NCBI GenBank assembly: GCA_029260825.1
Contig: JAJDCM010000322.1
Span: 26,157 to 90,156 of the forward strand
DNA: 64,000 nucleotides
Source of the DNA: Planctomycetota bacterium
GTDB lineage: Bacteria > Planctomycetota > JACOTG01 > JAJDCM01
Reading direction: 5' to 3'
The translations under genes and the position numbers were made by a program. This document shows positions 28,793 through 38,878 of this stretch, piece by piece. Every line of letters starts with the position of its first letter. The first letter of the stretch is position 1. A model generated the notes under the pieces. It made no database searches. It saw only the letters and a list, made by a program, of their open reading frames with translations, and was not told the DNA's origin.

Positions 28793-28882
28793 TCAGTTCT
28801 CTCTAAGATGGGTTTGGCGAAGCCAAGACTCCACGACTGGATCCTGTCGCCCGGCATGATCTGGTATCAGGCGAGAAAAGGG

Positions 28883-31489
28883 TCAAAACAGAAGGGACTG
28901 ATCCCCGGGTTCCGCCGCCTCGACTGGATCAGGATCCTTTCCCTTGAAAAACTCGCGAACCGCCGCGATCGGATACTTCTCGATCAGCTCTTCAACCGCT
29001 TCAGAATACCAATCCCGGGGAAATAACGAACAGTAGGTAGGCGTTGCAAATCGATCCCCGATCAACAGTACCACTCCCCGGTCGGTGTCAGCGCGGATCA
29101 ATCTCCCCGCAGCCTGGATGACCCTGGACATACCAGGATAGACATAAGCGTACTCGAACCCGCGCTCGTATCGTTCCTGAAAGTGGGAACGAATCAGCTC
29201 CCGCTCAAGATCGTAGCGCGGAAGGGCCGGACTGACCACGAAAACGCCAATACACAGGTCTCCAACGTAATCGATCCCCTCCGAAAAAATCCCGCCCTGC
29301 ACGCCTAAAACAAGCCTCCCCCGGGGAGACGGTGGAGTCGCCAGGGTCGCCAGGAAATCCTCACGTTGGTCTTCGGACATCTTCCGGGTCTGAACCAGAA
29401 GGTCCGGCCCTTCCATCGGAATCAGCTCCCGGACCCGATGAAGATAGGCGTGACTCGGGAAAAAGGCCAGGTAGTTTCCTGGATGAACCGCCGTCACCTC
29501 ATGCAACAGCTGAGCAATCGGATCATAGCTGCCATCCCGGTCCCGGTAGCGGGTCGAAACCTGGGGCACGACAAAGACCTTCCTGTTCTCGGGTGGAAAT
29601 GGCGAGGGAAGAGACACCGAAAGGGTCCGATCGTCAGAGAGACCAAGAAGGCGCTGATGGAACTCCATGGGTCTCAAGGTAGCCGACATCAAGATCGTGG
29701 CGTGGAACCCGTCCAACCGGCGGGAGAGGAACCGAGACGGATCCTTGCAGAGAATCTTGATCCGCTCCTCCTGGTCCTCGGCCTGAAAAAAGTGAATGGT
29801 CGAAAACTCAGGGCCCGTAAGCGAAATCACGTAGGTGAAGTACAACAGGTCATACAGGAAGAGGAGCAGAGGGTCATCCCCCCCGACAATGTCTCTGTCT
29901 CTTCGATAGGAAAGATAATCTGTTAGCAGGCACTCAACTTCTCCCCGGAGGTCTCGAAAGCGAAGAACATCCGGTTCAATGAGACACGCTTTTCCAGAAA
30001 AACAAACCGTTTCTTGATCCGGGTCCCGCTCAAACAACCGATCGGTATCCGAAAGAACCAGCATCGCATGGTGAAAGACTTCCTCGCCCCGAAGGGAGCA
30101 TTCCTTTCGCACATCCGCCACCCGATCGCGGGAAAGTTCGGGGGAGTAGTATCCCGCACCACGCGGGTGAAGGTTATGGGCTTCATCGACAACCAGCACC
30201 CAGTCATCATAGGGAGGATCCCGAAAGTAATCGTGAAGATACACCCTGGGGTCGAAGACGTAGTTGTAATCCCCGACCACGACGTCCGCCTCGTCAATGA
30301 GATCAAGGCTCACTTCGAAAGGGCAGACTTCCGCCGCAACCGACGCGTCATAGATTCGATCGGATGAAAGCGTTCCGACCTCGCACAAAGACGCCAGGAG
30401 ATTCGAGGTCATCATCTTACCCGAATAGTTGGCGGCGTATCGGCAGTACTCCTCGTGACAGATGATCTCGGTGTTCGCGCACATTTTCGCCTTTGCCCGG
30501 AGAAACACCGTCTTCATGAAAGATCCCTTTTCCATGAACCTGGACACCGTATCGAGTACCATCCTCGCCTGGGTTGTCTTGGCCGTGGCAAAGTAGACCT
30601 TCTTACCCGTTGAAAGGGCATGTTTGATGGCGGGGTAAAGAGCCGCCGCCGTCTTGCCGATTCCCGGGGGAGCTTCGAGCAAGAGATGGGCCTTGCCGTG
30701 AAGAGCCTCGGTGACGATCTCCATCGCTTCTTTTTGATGAGGTCGTACCTCCGGATACGGAAAGGTGAGCCCTTCGCCAATCTCCCGCCGGCGTTCGTGA
30801 TGGATGCGACGACTCTCGGCCTCGGCAACGAGCGCCTCCATGCGCAAGGACAGCTCAGCGCCAACCCTCTCACTCTCAAAGGGTATGTCGACGAGAGTCG
30901 TTGATCGGTCATGGATGCTGACCAGAAGTAAACGACACACAAACCGAGTGTCCGGGTGCTGAAGCGAGAGAAGATAGGCGTAGAGTCGCACCTGGGTGGC
31001 ATAGGAAAGACGCAGTGAACCGGGCAGTTCCTCCCAGCGAGGAGGAGTGCTGCTCACGGATTTGATCTCCTCGACCACCCCCGGGGAGTCGGGCTCATCG
31101 GAGGGAGAGTAAAGCCCATCGATCCGACCGGAAACGATGAGCTTGTAGCCAAGGTGGGAGAACTCGGCCTTCACCGAGACCTCCTTTTGAAATCCCGGAT
31201 GTTCGGCGAGGAGGATCTCCTGCAATTCGGTATGAAGAGTCTGCCCCTGGGCGTAACGAGCATAGGGTGATCCGGGGACCGACGAGAAACGCTCCTGGGC
31301 GGTGGTCTCGGCCAGATCACGGACCGAAAGGCGAATGAGCCGCCCCTCAAAATCGATCCGAATCGTCAACCTGTAGGCCTCCGTGAATGGCAAGGGACAG
31401 TACCCTGTTTCAGCCACGATAACATGGACAAGTTGGCCGGGAGAAGGCCTCCTGAAGGCGCCTCTCTCAGGCCTTTTCTCAGCCCTCAC
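28883..31489 (-). CDS. DinG/XPD-family DNA helicase with N-terminal nuclease-like region
   Basis: PEVRPHQKEAMEIVTEALHGKAHLLLEAPPGIGKTAAALYPAI, VVDEAHNLHPRG, VIQAAGRLIRADTDRGVVLLIGDRF; N-terminal GRIDGLYSPSDEPDSPGVVEEIKSV resembles PD-(D/E)XK. Confidence 0.88.
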   Translation of the reverse strand: MRAEKRPERGAFRRPSPGQLVHVIVAETGYCPLPFTEAYRLTIRIDFEGRLIRLSVRDLAETTAQERFSSVPGSPYARYAQGQTLHTELQEILLAEHPGFQKEVSVKAEFSHLGYKLIVSGRIDGLYSPSDEPDSPGVVEEIKSVSSTPPRWEELPGSLRLSYATQVRLYAYLLSLQHPDTRFVCRLLLVSIHDRSTTLVDIPFESERVGAELSLRMEALVAEAESRRIHHERRREIGEGLTFPYPEVRPHQKEAMEIVTEALHGKAHLLLEAPPGIGKTAAALYPAIKHALSTGKKVYFATAKTTQARMVLDTVSRFMEKGSFMKTVFLRAKAKMCANTEIICHEEYCRYAANYSGKMMTSNLLASLCEVGTLSSDRIYDASVAAEVCPFEVSLDLIDEADVVVGDYNYVFDPRVYLHDYFRDPPYDDWVLVVDEAHNLHPRGAGYYSPELSRDRVADVRKECSLRGEEVFHHAMLVLSDTDRLFERDPDQETVCFSGKACLIEPDVLRFRDLRGEVECLLTDYLSYRRDRDIVGGDDPLLLFLYDLLYFTYVISLTGPEFSTIHFFQAEDQEERIKILCKDPSRFLSRRLDGFHATILMSATLRPMEFHQRLLGLSDDRTLSVSLPSPFPPENRKVFVVPQVSTRYRDRDGSYDPIAQLLHEVTAVHPGNYLAFFPSHAYLHRVRELIPMEGPDLLVQTRKMSEDQREDFLATLATPPSPRGRLVLGVQGGIFSEGIDYVGDLCIGVFVVSPALPRYDLERELIRSHFQERYERGFEYAYVYPGMSRVIQAAGRLIRADTDRGVVLLIGDRFATPTYCSLFPRDWYSEAVEELIEKYPIAAVREFFKGKDPDPVEAAEPGDQSLLF

Positions 31490-31752
31490 AGGGGGACGGA
31501 TTTTGCCCCCTTTTCGTTGTCATAAGTAATTAAATAACAACAACTTAAATCTTTCTAATCCACTCGTTGACTTGGCTCCGCACCTTCAGTTATAGTCGAT
31601 TCTGTTCTGTTGAAGCCACGCGCGCGAATCCTGATTACGGGGGGCAGGAGGCGCAACCAAAAAGCCACTTCAGGAGCCATTTTCTAATCATCATTCTGGC
31701 CCTCGGTGTGTCGTTTTCGCGGCACCGAGAGGCTTTCAATTGGAGAACCCCC

Positions 31753-32310
31753 GTGGACATTTTTCTCGAAGAATCCGCCCTTCTTGGGCTCCTCGTTGCC
31801 AGCGCTGAAGTCTATAAAAAGGAATGTTATGGGGTCCTCCTGGGATACAGGCTCAACGACCGCTTTATCGTCTCCGGGTCGATCGCCTACCAGAGCGCGG
31901 ATCGAAAGCCTTCTGAGGTCTATCTTCGCCCTCACCGTCGCCGGGTCGTCGAGTCGGTCCTGAAAAACATCCCCAAATACAGGGTTCTCGGAGAATTTCA
32001 CTCTCACCCCATGTTTGCCGATCGACGGGCTACCATTCGCCTGGGCCCCATGGACGCGGAAGATATGGCGGGTGAAGACGTCCAGATCCTCGTTGCCATC
32101 AACGACAAGAGTCGGAACCAGAAATGGATCGCCAAAGCCGATGGCTCCATCTCGGGAACCTTCGGCAACCATCATTTCAACATCGGGGCCTACTATTACC
32201 GCGGCGGGGTAAAGAAGCGTAAACCGATCCTTGGACGGCTATGCTGCCCGTTTGCCACCACGTTACAGGGTCCAACGGGGAAGAACTCGACCCGCCGCAA
32301 GGTGGGCTAA
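31753..32310 (+). CDS. JAB/MPN-like (JAMM) domain protein
   Basis: KKECYGVLLGYRLNDRFIVSGSIAYQSA...VLGEFHSHPMFADRRATIRLGPMDAEDMAG (HxHP...D). GTG start inferred. Confidence 0.65.
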   Translation: MDIFLEESALLGLLVASAEVYKKECYGVLLGYRLNDRFIVSGSIAYQSADRKPSEVYLRPHRRRVVESVLKNIPKYRVLGEFHSHPMFADRRATIRLGPMDAEDMAGEDVQILVAINDKSRNQKWIAKADGSISGTFGNHHFNIGAYYYRGGVKKRKPILGRLCCPFATTLQGPTGKNSTRRKVG

Positions 32311-32435
32311 GTCGCCGTCAGAAAAACCACTACTGCTCTCCCTGCATGAAGACCGAAAAGTTCATCAAACTGATAGACTGATGCGATGGCCACCTGACCT
32401 TGAGAACTTGAAGACCCAACCCCCAGAGGGAAACC

Positions 32436-32867
32436 ATGGCGAAGATCAGCGACCTCAATCCTATCGACCGCAGAAACTTTCTTCACAACCCGAAGACAAC
32501 CACTCAGCAGCTCATCGAATCAGGATCACTCCTCCTTGCCAGCGGAAGTCTGTATGACGCCCTCCAGTTCTTCCTGAAGGCGAACCATCCAGAGGGAGCT
32601 CAGCAGGTGAAGCAGAAGGCGGTCGAGCTCGGAGATCCATTCACCATCTCTCTCATTGCTGCTCGAGATGCAGAAGGTGTGAGCAAGGATGATTGGCTTG
32701 CTGCCGCAAAGGTTGCCGAATCAAAAGCCAAGTTCCGATACGCCGCCTGGGCATTCGAAGAAGGCGGAGATGAGAGTGCTGCCAAACGAACGCTTCAAAA
32801 GATTGAAGCCGCCGAGCCTGCATCCCAGAATGTGGCTGAGGTTGGCGGGATAGCCCCCGTGAAGTAA
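32436..32867 (+). CDS. Hypothetical protein
   Basis: 143-aa ORF MAKISDLNPIDRRNFLHNPKTTTQQLIESG...; downstream hairpin. Confidence 0.7.
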   Translation: MAKISDLNPIDRRNFLHNPKTTTQQLIESGSLLLASGSLYDALQFFLKANHPEGAQQVKQKAVELGDPFTISLIAARDAEGVSKDDWLAAAKVAESKAKFRYAAWAFEEGGDESAAKRTLQKIEAAEPASQNVAEVGGIAPVK

Positions 32868-32910
32868 GAACACTTCTTGTCCACTCACTACGGCAAGCGG
32901 TGAAATAGGC

Positions 32911-32943
32911 GAGGGCCGCTCACATTTGAAGCAAGCGGCCCTC
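32911..32943 (+). terminator. Hairpin downstream of 32436-32867
   Basis: GAGGGCCGCT-(loop)-AGCGGCCCTC perfect 10-bp stem; no clear U tract. Confidence 0.45.
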
Positions 32944-32992
32944 AACAACGACTCAATTCCCACTCATATCCCCATTGCGGGCAATCAGGAAT

Positions 32993-33406
32993 TCATTTGA
33001 CGATGAGTTGGTCTCGGACATAGGACTTCAGCCCCTCATGAGCCGGCTCCTCGATGCCAGTCCAAAGAAACTCCACCGAAACCCTCGAAGAATCGCCCCC
33101 TTCACCATCGGTGCGGACCACGGTTCCAAGGGCAGTGATCGGTTGGGGAAGATCCGCAGAACTGAGTTCCAACGCCAGCAGGCATCCGACATCCATCGTC
33201 TTTTCGGTCACGAAGCAGACACCACCGAAGCTCACGTTCTTTGACCGCCCCAGCTTGTATTCCGAGAGCAGATGGTCGTTATCAAGAATCTTGAAGTGAA
33301 CATCGAGATGACCGTCTTCGGCTCTCGGAAAGTCCCTTCGCTCCTGAGTGTCTGTCGATTCCTGGTACTGGTTTTCCTCTTTTGAGGCTGGATGATGCTG
33401 GCCCAT
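32993..33406 (-). CDS. PilZ-domain protein
   Basis: RRDFPRAEDGHLDVHFKI...SKNVSFGGVCFVTEKTMDVGCLLALEL...RVSVEFLWTG. Confidence 0.8.
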   Translation of the reverse strand: MGQHHPASKEENQYQESTDTQERRDFPRAEDGHLDVHFKILDNDHLLSEYKLGRSKNVSFGGVCFVTEKTMDVGCLLALELSSADLPQPITALGTVVRTDGEGGDSSRVSVEFLWTGIEEPAHEGLKSYVRDQLIVK

Positions 33407-33663
33407 GCGACTCGTCCTCGTCTGTCCGTTTGCCTGTGCCTACTTTCTCCTCATACCGAAGGAAACGACACGGGCGCCTGGCGGCGCCAACCGGCGAGAA
33501 ACGTGGATGGTAGGCAGTCCTAAGACCTCAATTGTCGAGGTCAAGAAACCCAATCCAGATTCCTATCGGAGTGATCAAAGTGCGGACTTGAGCCAATTTC
33601 ACGACAGACAGTGAGAACAATGAAGGTCCGTCTAGTGATGAATATCGGTCAGGGATTGGTGAA

Positions 33664-35043
33664 TCAGAGCGAATCCTGGGCAAGGCGATGGAGAATGGCC
33701 AGGCAAACGCCCACCCGGAAGCGTGGACCTGACTTTTGGCCCTGGGCTTCCTTGTCATCCCACATCTTGAGAAGCTCCAGGTACATGGAACGATCCGTGA
33801 CTCTTCCCAGAGCCGTAATGGCCGCTCCCTGCACTGCCATGTTCGAATCCCCAAGAGCGTCGCGAAGAGCTGCGGTTGCGTCATCCGTACCGATGAGACC
33901 GAGGGCTGAAGCGGCGGCGCTTCGGACCGAAGCCTGGGAATCTTCGCTCATGACCTTCTTCAGCGGCTCAACACTCTGAGGATCTGCGTAAGTTCCAAGC
34001 TGATCGGCCGCCCAGGTCCTGACCTTGCCTTCCTCATCCGATAGGGCGGAAATCAGCATGGGTACCGCCCTCTCGTCCTTCAGGTCACCCAGGGCCAGAA
34101 CTGCGGTAGCTCGAACATCTTTGTGGCCATCGTGAAGGGCCGCCTCAAGAAGGGGCAACACAACGTCTGCATCCCCCCCGGTGGAAAGCGCGGCAACCGC
34201 CGACTTTCGCGTTCCGGATTCACCGGATTGAAGAGCCTGACGGATAACGGGCGCCGCAGTCGGATCTGAGAGTCCAAGGGCAAACGCCGCAGCGAGTCGA
34301 GTGTCACCGTTCGAACTCGATTTCTTCAGCAGCTCCTTCACCCGATCCTTGGCGTCTTTTCCACCATCAAGCTTTCCGAGGGCAAAAGCCGCGTTCAGCC
34401 GAACCACGTCTCGATCGTCGGAAAGGAGAGGCTTGATGTCGGAGGCAATCGAGGCATCGCCGATCACGGCAAGAGTCTTCAAAGCGGCAACCTTGACGAC
34501 GGGAGAGGAATCGGAAAGAGCAAGGACAACGTAAGGGGCCGCCTTCGGGCCCAGATCTTTAGCCGAAGTGACCGCGGCTTTTCGAACCTCTTCGTTCGAG
34601 TCATTCGCGGCCTGCTTCAAGAATGGAAGGGCCTCGGGACTGGCACTGTCGACAAGAGCCGAAACGACGGCCTTTCGCACGATCACTTCCGAGTCCGTGA
34701 GGGCATTTCCGATGAGCGGAAGAAGTTCGGGCATCTTGAGCTTCCCGAGAGAACGAACCGCTGCCCGCCTTACTTGAGGAGACGGATCTTCAACCAGGCT
34801 CCGCAAGATCTCCACCGCCACTGGATCTTGAATGTCGGCAAGCCCGGCGGCGAGGGTTCTCTTGTGGTCGGCATTCTGGGAAGTCTGGGCGAAGTCCTGA
34901 AGGAAGCGGACAACCCGGTTCTTCACCTTCCCCGGTTCCATTTCTTGAAGCCGAGCCTGGACCCCCTCTTCCGCCACAACCCCAGTCATCTGGGTGAGGG
35001 TCAAGACAGATGCCAGAACGAGAGAACTAAACCTAGATGCCAT
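33664..35043 (-). CDS. HEAT-repeat protein with signal peptide
   Basis: MASRFSSLVLASVLTLTQMTGVVA then repeated EVRKAAVTSAKDLGPKAAPYVVLALSDSSPVVKVAALKTLAVIGD units. Confidence 0.88.
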   Translation of the reverse strand: MASRFSSLVLASVLTLTQMTGVVAEEGVQARLQEMEPGKVKNRVVRFLQDFAQTSQNADHKRTLAAGLADIQDPVAVEILRSLVEDPSPQVRRAAVRSLGKLKMPELLPLIGNALTDSEVIVRKAVVSALVDSASPEALPFLKQAANDSNEEVRKAAVTSAKDLGPKAAPYVVLALSDSSPVVKVAALKTLAVIGDASIASDIKPLLSDDRDVVRLNAAFALGKLDGGKDAKDRVKELLKKSSSNGDTRLAAAFALGLSDPTAAPVIRQALQSGESGTRKSAVAALSTGGDADVVLPLLEAALHDGHKDVRATAVLALGDLKDERAVPMLISALSDEEGKVRTWAADQLGTYADPQSVEPLKKVMSEDSQASVRSAAASALGLIGTDDATAALRDALGDSNMAVQGAAITALGRVTDRSMYLELLKMWDDKEAQGQKSGPRFRVGVCLAILHRLAQDSL

Positions 35044-35208
35044 CGAACCTTCCTCCTGCTTACGTCAAACCGAGCCGAGCTGGCCGAGAACTCCCACTCA
35101 AGAGCGGGCGATCGAACCGGCGCTTCAAAGTCGTTACCAGTATACGTGTCAAAAGACCTCGAGCAAGGTCCAAAGAACTTGGGGCCGAACCCGGCAACCC
35201 GGTGGGCT

Positions 35209-35889
35209 CTAGTTCCAGTCTTCTGCCGTAAAGTCGAACATAGCAGTAATTTGTGCAGCTTCAGCCGAGTCAAGAAGTGAAGCAATCTTGGATTGAACGA
35301 TGTCAATATTCTGGGCCGGGATGATAATTCGCCGAGGATCCAGGTGGGGCTCCATCGGGCCCGGCTTCTTTTTGCCGGCTTGAGCGCCGATCCAGATGTT
35401 GTTTCCAGGATCGCTGGCTTTTCGATTCACCTTGACCAGCTCTTCGAATTCCGGGTATTGCTCCGGGTCGGCATCCACCAGTCGAAGCACGAGCGACACC
35501 TCCCGGCTGTACCACCTGAATTCCTCAAGAGACATCTCATTCTCGGTGAGGATCTCTGTAGTCTTTCGGACCAGATCAGGAATCGAAGAAATGACTTTCA
35601 TCGGTTTCTTCCAGTTCGACTCCTCCTCAAGATCGGTGGTGAAATCAACGAGTGCCGACGCAACCTGCGACCGCGAAGCCAGGTAGACGTCGAAACGATC
35701 GGCCAGAATGACCCAGTCTTCGGGCGGCGTGAACGGGAATTTTTCCTCGAGTTCGTTGAATGTCTTCCCCGAGTCCTCGATTCCTTCCACCATGGTTTTG
35801 ACGTTGCCAAAGAGGAAGTAGCCTCCCGCAAAGAGAATCACGACCCCCACCGCCAGAACGACCGCGCAGCCAATCATTAGACCCTTCAA
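35209..35889 (-). CDS. Membrane-anchored hypothetical protein
   Basis: N-terminal TM segment MKGLMIGCAVVLAVGVVILFAGGYFLFG. Confidence 0.7.
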   Translation of the reverse strand: MKGLMIGCAVVLAVGVVILFAGGYFLFGNVKTMVEGIEDSGKTFNELEEKFPFTPPEDWVILADRFDVYLASRSQVASALVDFTTDLEEESNWKKPMKVISSIPDLVRKTTEILTENEMSLEEFRWYSREVSLVLRLVDADPEQYPEFEELVKVNRKASDPGNNIWIGAQAGKKKPGPMEPHLDPRRIIIPAQNIDIVQSKIASLLDSAEAAQITAMFDFTAEDWN

Positions 35890-36163
35890 CCCAAACCCTC
35901 CTTATGACTGTTTTCGCCGGATCGAATCGCTGTATACCGACCGTTTTGACAACCAGGTCCAAGAAACTCTCTATACGCAAGATCCGGATTCTGGCCCGGA
36001 CTATTCATGAGTTCGGCAGAAATCGCCCCATCGGGGTCGACTTATCCGTCTGATTCCCGGGACGGACTTGAAATCGCCCCCCGGTCTGTCACAGACTGGT
36101 GTCCTGCCGCAGGTCACCAGGACAAGATTCCCCTCAGTATCATTTTCCGTAATCGGAGATTCC

Positions 36164-37108
36164 ATGGAATACCGAAAGCTCGGTCGATCAGGACTTCGGG
36201 TCAGTGCCGTTTCCCTCGGCAGCTGGATCACCCTGGGCTACAAGGTCGATGCCCAGAAAACCGCCGAGATCGTGCGAACTGCCTTTGACCTCGGGGTCAA
36301 CTTCTATGATACGGCCGACGTTTACAGCGGCGGCGAAGCGGAAAGAGTGCTCGGGAGCGCCCTTTCCCACATCCCCCGAAAAGACTACGTTCTCGCCTCA
36401 AAATGCTACTTCCCCAGCGCAGAAGGTCCCAACGACCGAGGTCTTTCACGCAAGCACATCATGGAGTCGTGCCACGCAAGCCTGAAGCGGCTTTCGGTGG
36501 ACTACCTTGACCTCTATCAGTGTCACCGATTCGACCCGGACACCCCGACGGAAGAAACGATGCGAGCTCTCTCTGATCTCATTCGCCAGGGGAAAATCCT
36601 CTACGCCGGAGTCAGTGAGTGGACGGCGGAGCAGATCGTTGATGCGTGCCATCTCTGCCGCTCGATGAACCTCGATCCGCTCGTCTCCAACCAGCCCGTT
36701 TACAACATGCTGGAGCGCAAGATCGAACCGGAAATTCTCCCCGCCTGCGCACGGGAAGGAATCGGGAACATCGTTTTCTCTCCCCTCGCCCAGGGAGTTC
36801 TGACCGGCAAATACGCCGGAGGAACCATCCCCAAGGACAGTCGAGCGGCCGACAAAAACACCGAGGGTTTCATCCAGCGTTATCTCGATGAGAAGTCCCT
36901 TTCACTCGCCAAGCGTGTGGCTGAAGTGGCCAAATCATACGGCGCAACTTCGGGACAATTTGCTTTGAGGTGGTGCCTGCGACGGCCGGAACTTGCCAGC
37001 GTCATCATCGGCGTCACGTCCGCCACACAGCTTCGTGAGAACATCGCCGCCATGGATCTTGAACTTCCGCCTTCAGTGTTCGATGAGTTTGAGGAATCAT
37101 CATCATGA
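36164..37108 (+). CDS. Aldo/keto reductase (potassium channel beta-like)
   Basis: MEYRKLGRSGLRVSAVSLGSWITLGYKVD...FYDTADVYSGGEAERVLGSAL...SVDYLDLYQCHRFDPDTPTEET. Confidence 0.93.
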   Translation: MEYRKLGRSGLRVSAVSLGSWITLGYKVDAQKTAEIVRTAFDLGVNFYDTADVYSGGEAERVLGSALSHIPRKDYVLASKCYFPSAEGPNDRGLSRKHIMESCHASLKRLSVDYLDLYQCHRFDPDTPTEETMRALSDLIRQGKILYAGVSEWTAEQIVDACHLCRSMNLDPLVSNQPVYNMLERKIEPEILPACAREGIGNIVFSPLAQGVLTGKYAGGTIPKDSRAADKNTEGFIQRYLDEKSLSLAKRVAEVAKSYGATSGQFALRWCLRRPELASVIIGVTSATQLRENIAAMDLELPPSVFDEFEESSS

Positions 37109-38868
37109 TCATTCTGGGAATCGGTAGTCCCTTTCATCACGACGCGGCAGCCGCTCTCCTCGTAGACGGAAAAATCGTCGCCGCGGTGGAGGAAGAGCGG
37201 TTCATCCGGGAAAAGCATGCCACCCGAAAGCTTCCGATCAACGCGGTTCGCTACTGCCTTGAGGAGGCGGGGATCTCCCCCACTGCGATTGATGTGGTGG
37301 CTTTTCCGTGGTGCCCAGACGAAGCCAAAAACAAACGTTCCGCCTATGTCAAACGATGCATGGCGAACCGGCCCTCCCGCGCCGTGAAGGCGATTTTTTC
37401 CACGGATGGGGAGCTCGGTCGACGAGAGCGAAAAATCAAGGACACCCTCGCCGCCATCGACCTGGATCGCTCGAAAGTCGACGTGCGGTTCGTTGATCAC
37501 CACATTGCTCATGCTTCCTCGGCCTACCATCTGTCCGGATATGACGAGTCGGCCATCATGACCATTGATGGTAGCGGTGAATACACGACGACGATGTTTG
37601 CCAATGGAACAGCGGGGAAGATCGAAAAGATCCACGAGATCATCAACCCCGACTCCCTTGGCTTTTTCTACTCCACCGTGACCGAGTTTCTCGGATTCAA
37701 TCGGGACGATGGGGAATTCAAAACAATGGGAATGTCCGCCTACGGGGATCCCGCCAAGATCGACATCAGTCCTCTCATCAGCCAGACAGAAGACGGCTTC
37801 CGCATCAACGATGATTTCGTCTGGTCGATCAGATCAAGACGGCACCACCCGGACAAGATGTACTCCAAAGATCTGGTTTCGCTCTGGGGAGCACCTCGGG
37901 AAGGCGACGGTCTCCATGAGCCCTACACACACATCGCCGCGGCAGCTCAAAAGGCACTGGAAGACACGGTGATCCGGCTCATGGAAAAGCACCTGCGAGA
38001 GCCCCTTGAGCGTCACGGGACGCTCTGCCTTGCCGGCGGGTGCGCCCTGAACGTTCGCATGAACCGCAAGATTCTGGCTCATCCCCTCGTGAAACGGATC
38101 TTCGTTCAGCCGGCAGCCCACGACGCGGGCGCCCCTCTGGGAGCGGCGACTTTCATTGCCGCCGAATCCGGCGATGCGATTGAACCCATGGAGCACGCAT
38201 ATCTTGGCCCATCCTACGACGACGCCGCCATCGAAGCTGCTCTTCAGAAGTTCAAGATCCCCTTCGCGCGGCTGGCCGGCGCCGAATCAGAAACGGCAAA
38301 GCTCCTCGCGGCAGGAGAGATCGTCGCCTGGTTCCAGGGCCGGATGGAATACGGTCCAAGATCCCTCGGCAATCGCTCGATCCTGGCCAATCCGGCGACC
38401 CCCGGCATCAGCGATGAAATCAACGCGCGAATCAAATTCCGTGAGAAGTGGCGCCCGTTCTGTCCCAGCATGCTGGCCGAATCGGCGCCGGAGATTCTCA
38501 TGACGGATCATCCCTCCCCGTTCATGACCTTCAGCTTTGTGGTGGAAGAATCCTGGAGAAAACGAATTCCGGAAGCGGTTCATGTGGACGGATCCGCTCG
38601 CCCCCACATCGTGGACGAGAAAGCCAACCCTCGATTTCATCGCCTGCTTTCGGCCTTCAACGATCGGGCGGGAATTCCGGTTCTGATCAACACCAGTCTG
38701 AATCGACGCGGAGAGCCTGTCGTCAACTCACCGGAAGACGCGCTTGCCATGTTCTTTGGGTGCGGGTTGGAGCACCTGGTCATGGGCGATTACTACGTGA
38801 CCAAGAAGTCGATGGGCTCGGATCTTCAGCTCGAGATGAAGAAGGAAGAACCTGTGCATAGCGCATGA
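37105..38868 (+). CDS. Carbamoyltransferase (NodU/CmcH family)
   Basis: MIILGIGSPFHHDAAAALLVDGKIVAAVEEERFIREKHA...LCLAGGCALNVRMNRKI...EIVAWFQGRMEYGPRSLGNRSILANP; ATGA overlap with the upstream gene. Confidence 0.94.
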   Translation: MIILGIGSPFHHDAAAALLVDGKIVAAVEEERFIREKHATRKLPINAVRYCLEEAGISPTAIDVVAFPWCPDEAKNKRSAYVKRCMANRPSRAVKAIFSTDGELGRRERKIKDTLAAIDLDRSKVDVRFVDHHIAHASSAYHLSGYDESAIMTIDGSGEYTTTMFANGTAGKIEKIHEIINPDSLGFFYSTVTEFLGFNRDDGEFKTMGMSAYGDPAKIDISPLISQTEDGFRINDDFVWSIRSRRHHPDKMYSKDLVSLWGAPREGDGLHEPYTHIAAAAQKALEDTVIRLMEKHLREPLERHGTLCLAGGCALNVRMNRKILAHPLVKRIFVQPAAHDAGAPLGAATFIAAESGDAIEPMEHAYLGPSYDDAAIEAALQKFKIPFARLAGAESETAKLLAAGEIVAWFQGRMEYGPRSLGNRSILANPATPGISDEINARIKFREKWRPFCPSMLAESAPEILMTDHPSPFMTFSFVVEESWRKRIPEAVHVDGSARPHIVDEKANPRFHRLLSAFNDRAGIPVLINTSLNRRGEPVVNSPEDALAMFFGCGLEHLVMGDYYVTKKSMGSDLQLEMKKEEPVHSA

Positions 38869-38878
38869 TGATTCCCCA

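Noticed and set aside
32231-32557. 108-aa plus-strand ORF between the JAB-like gene and 32436
   Set aside because: Overlaps both neighbours in another frame; composition unlike the neighbouring genes.
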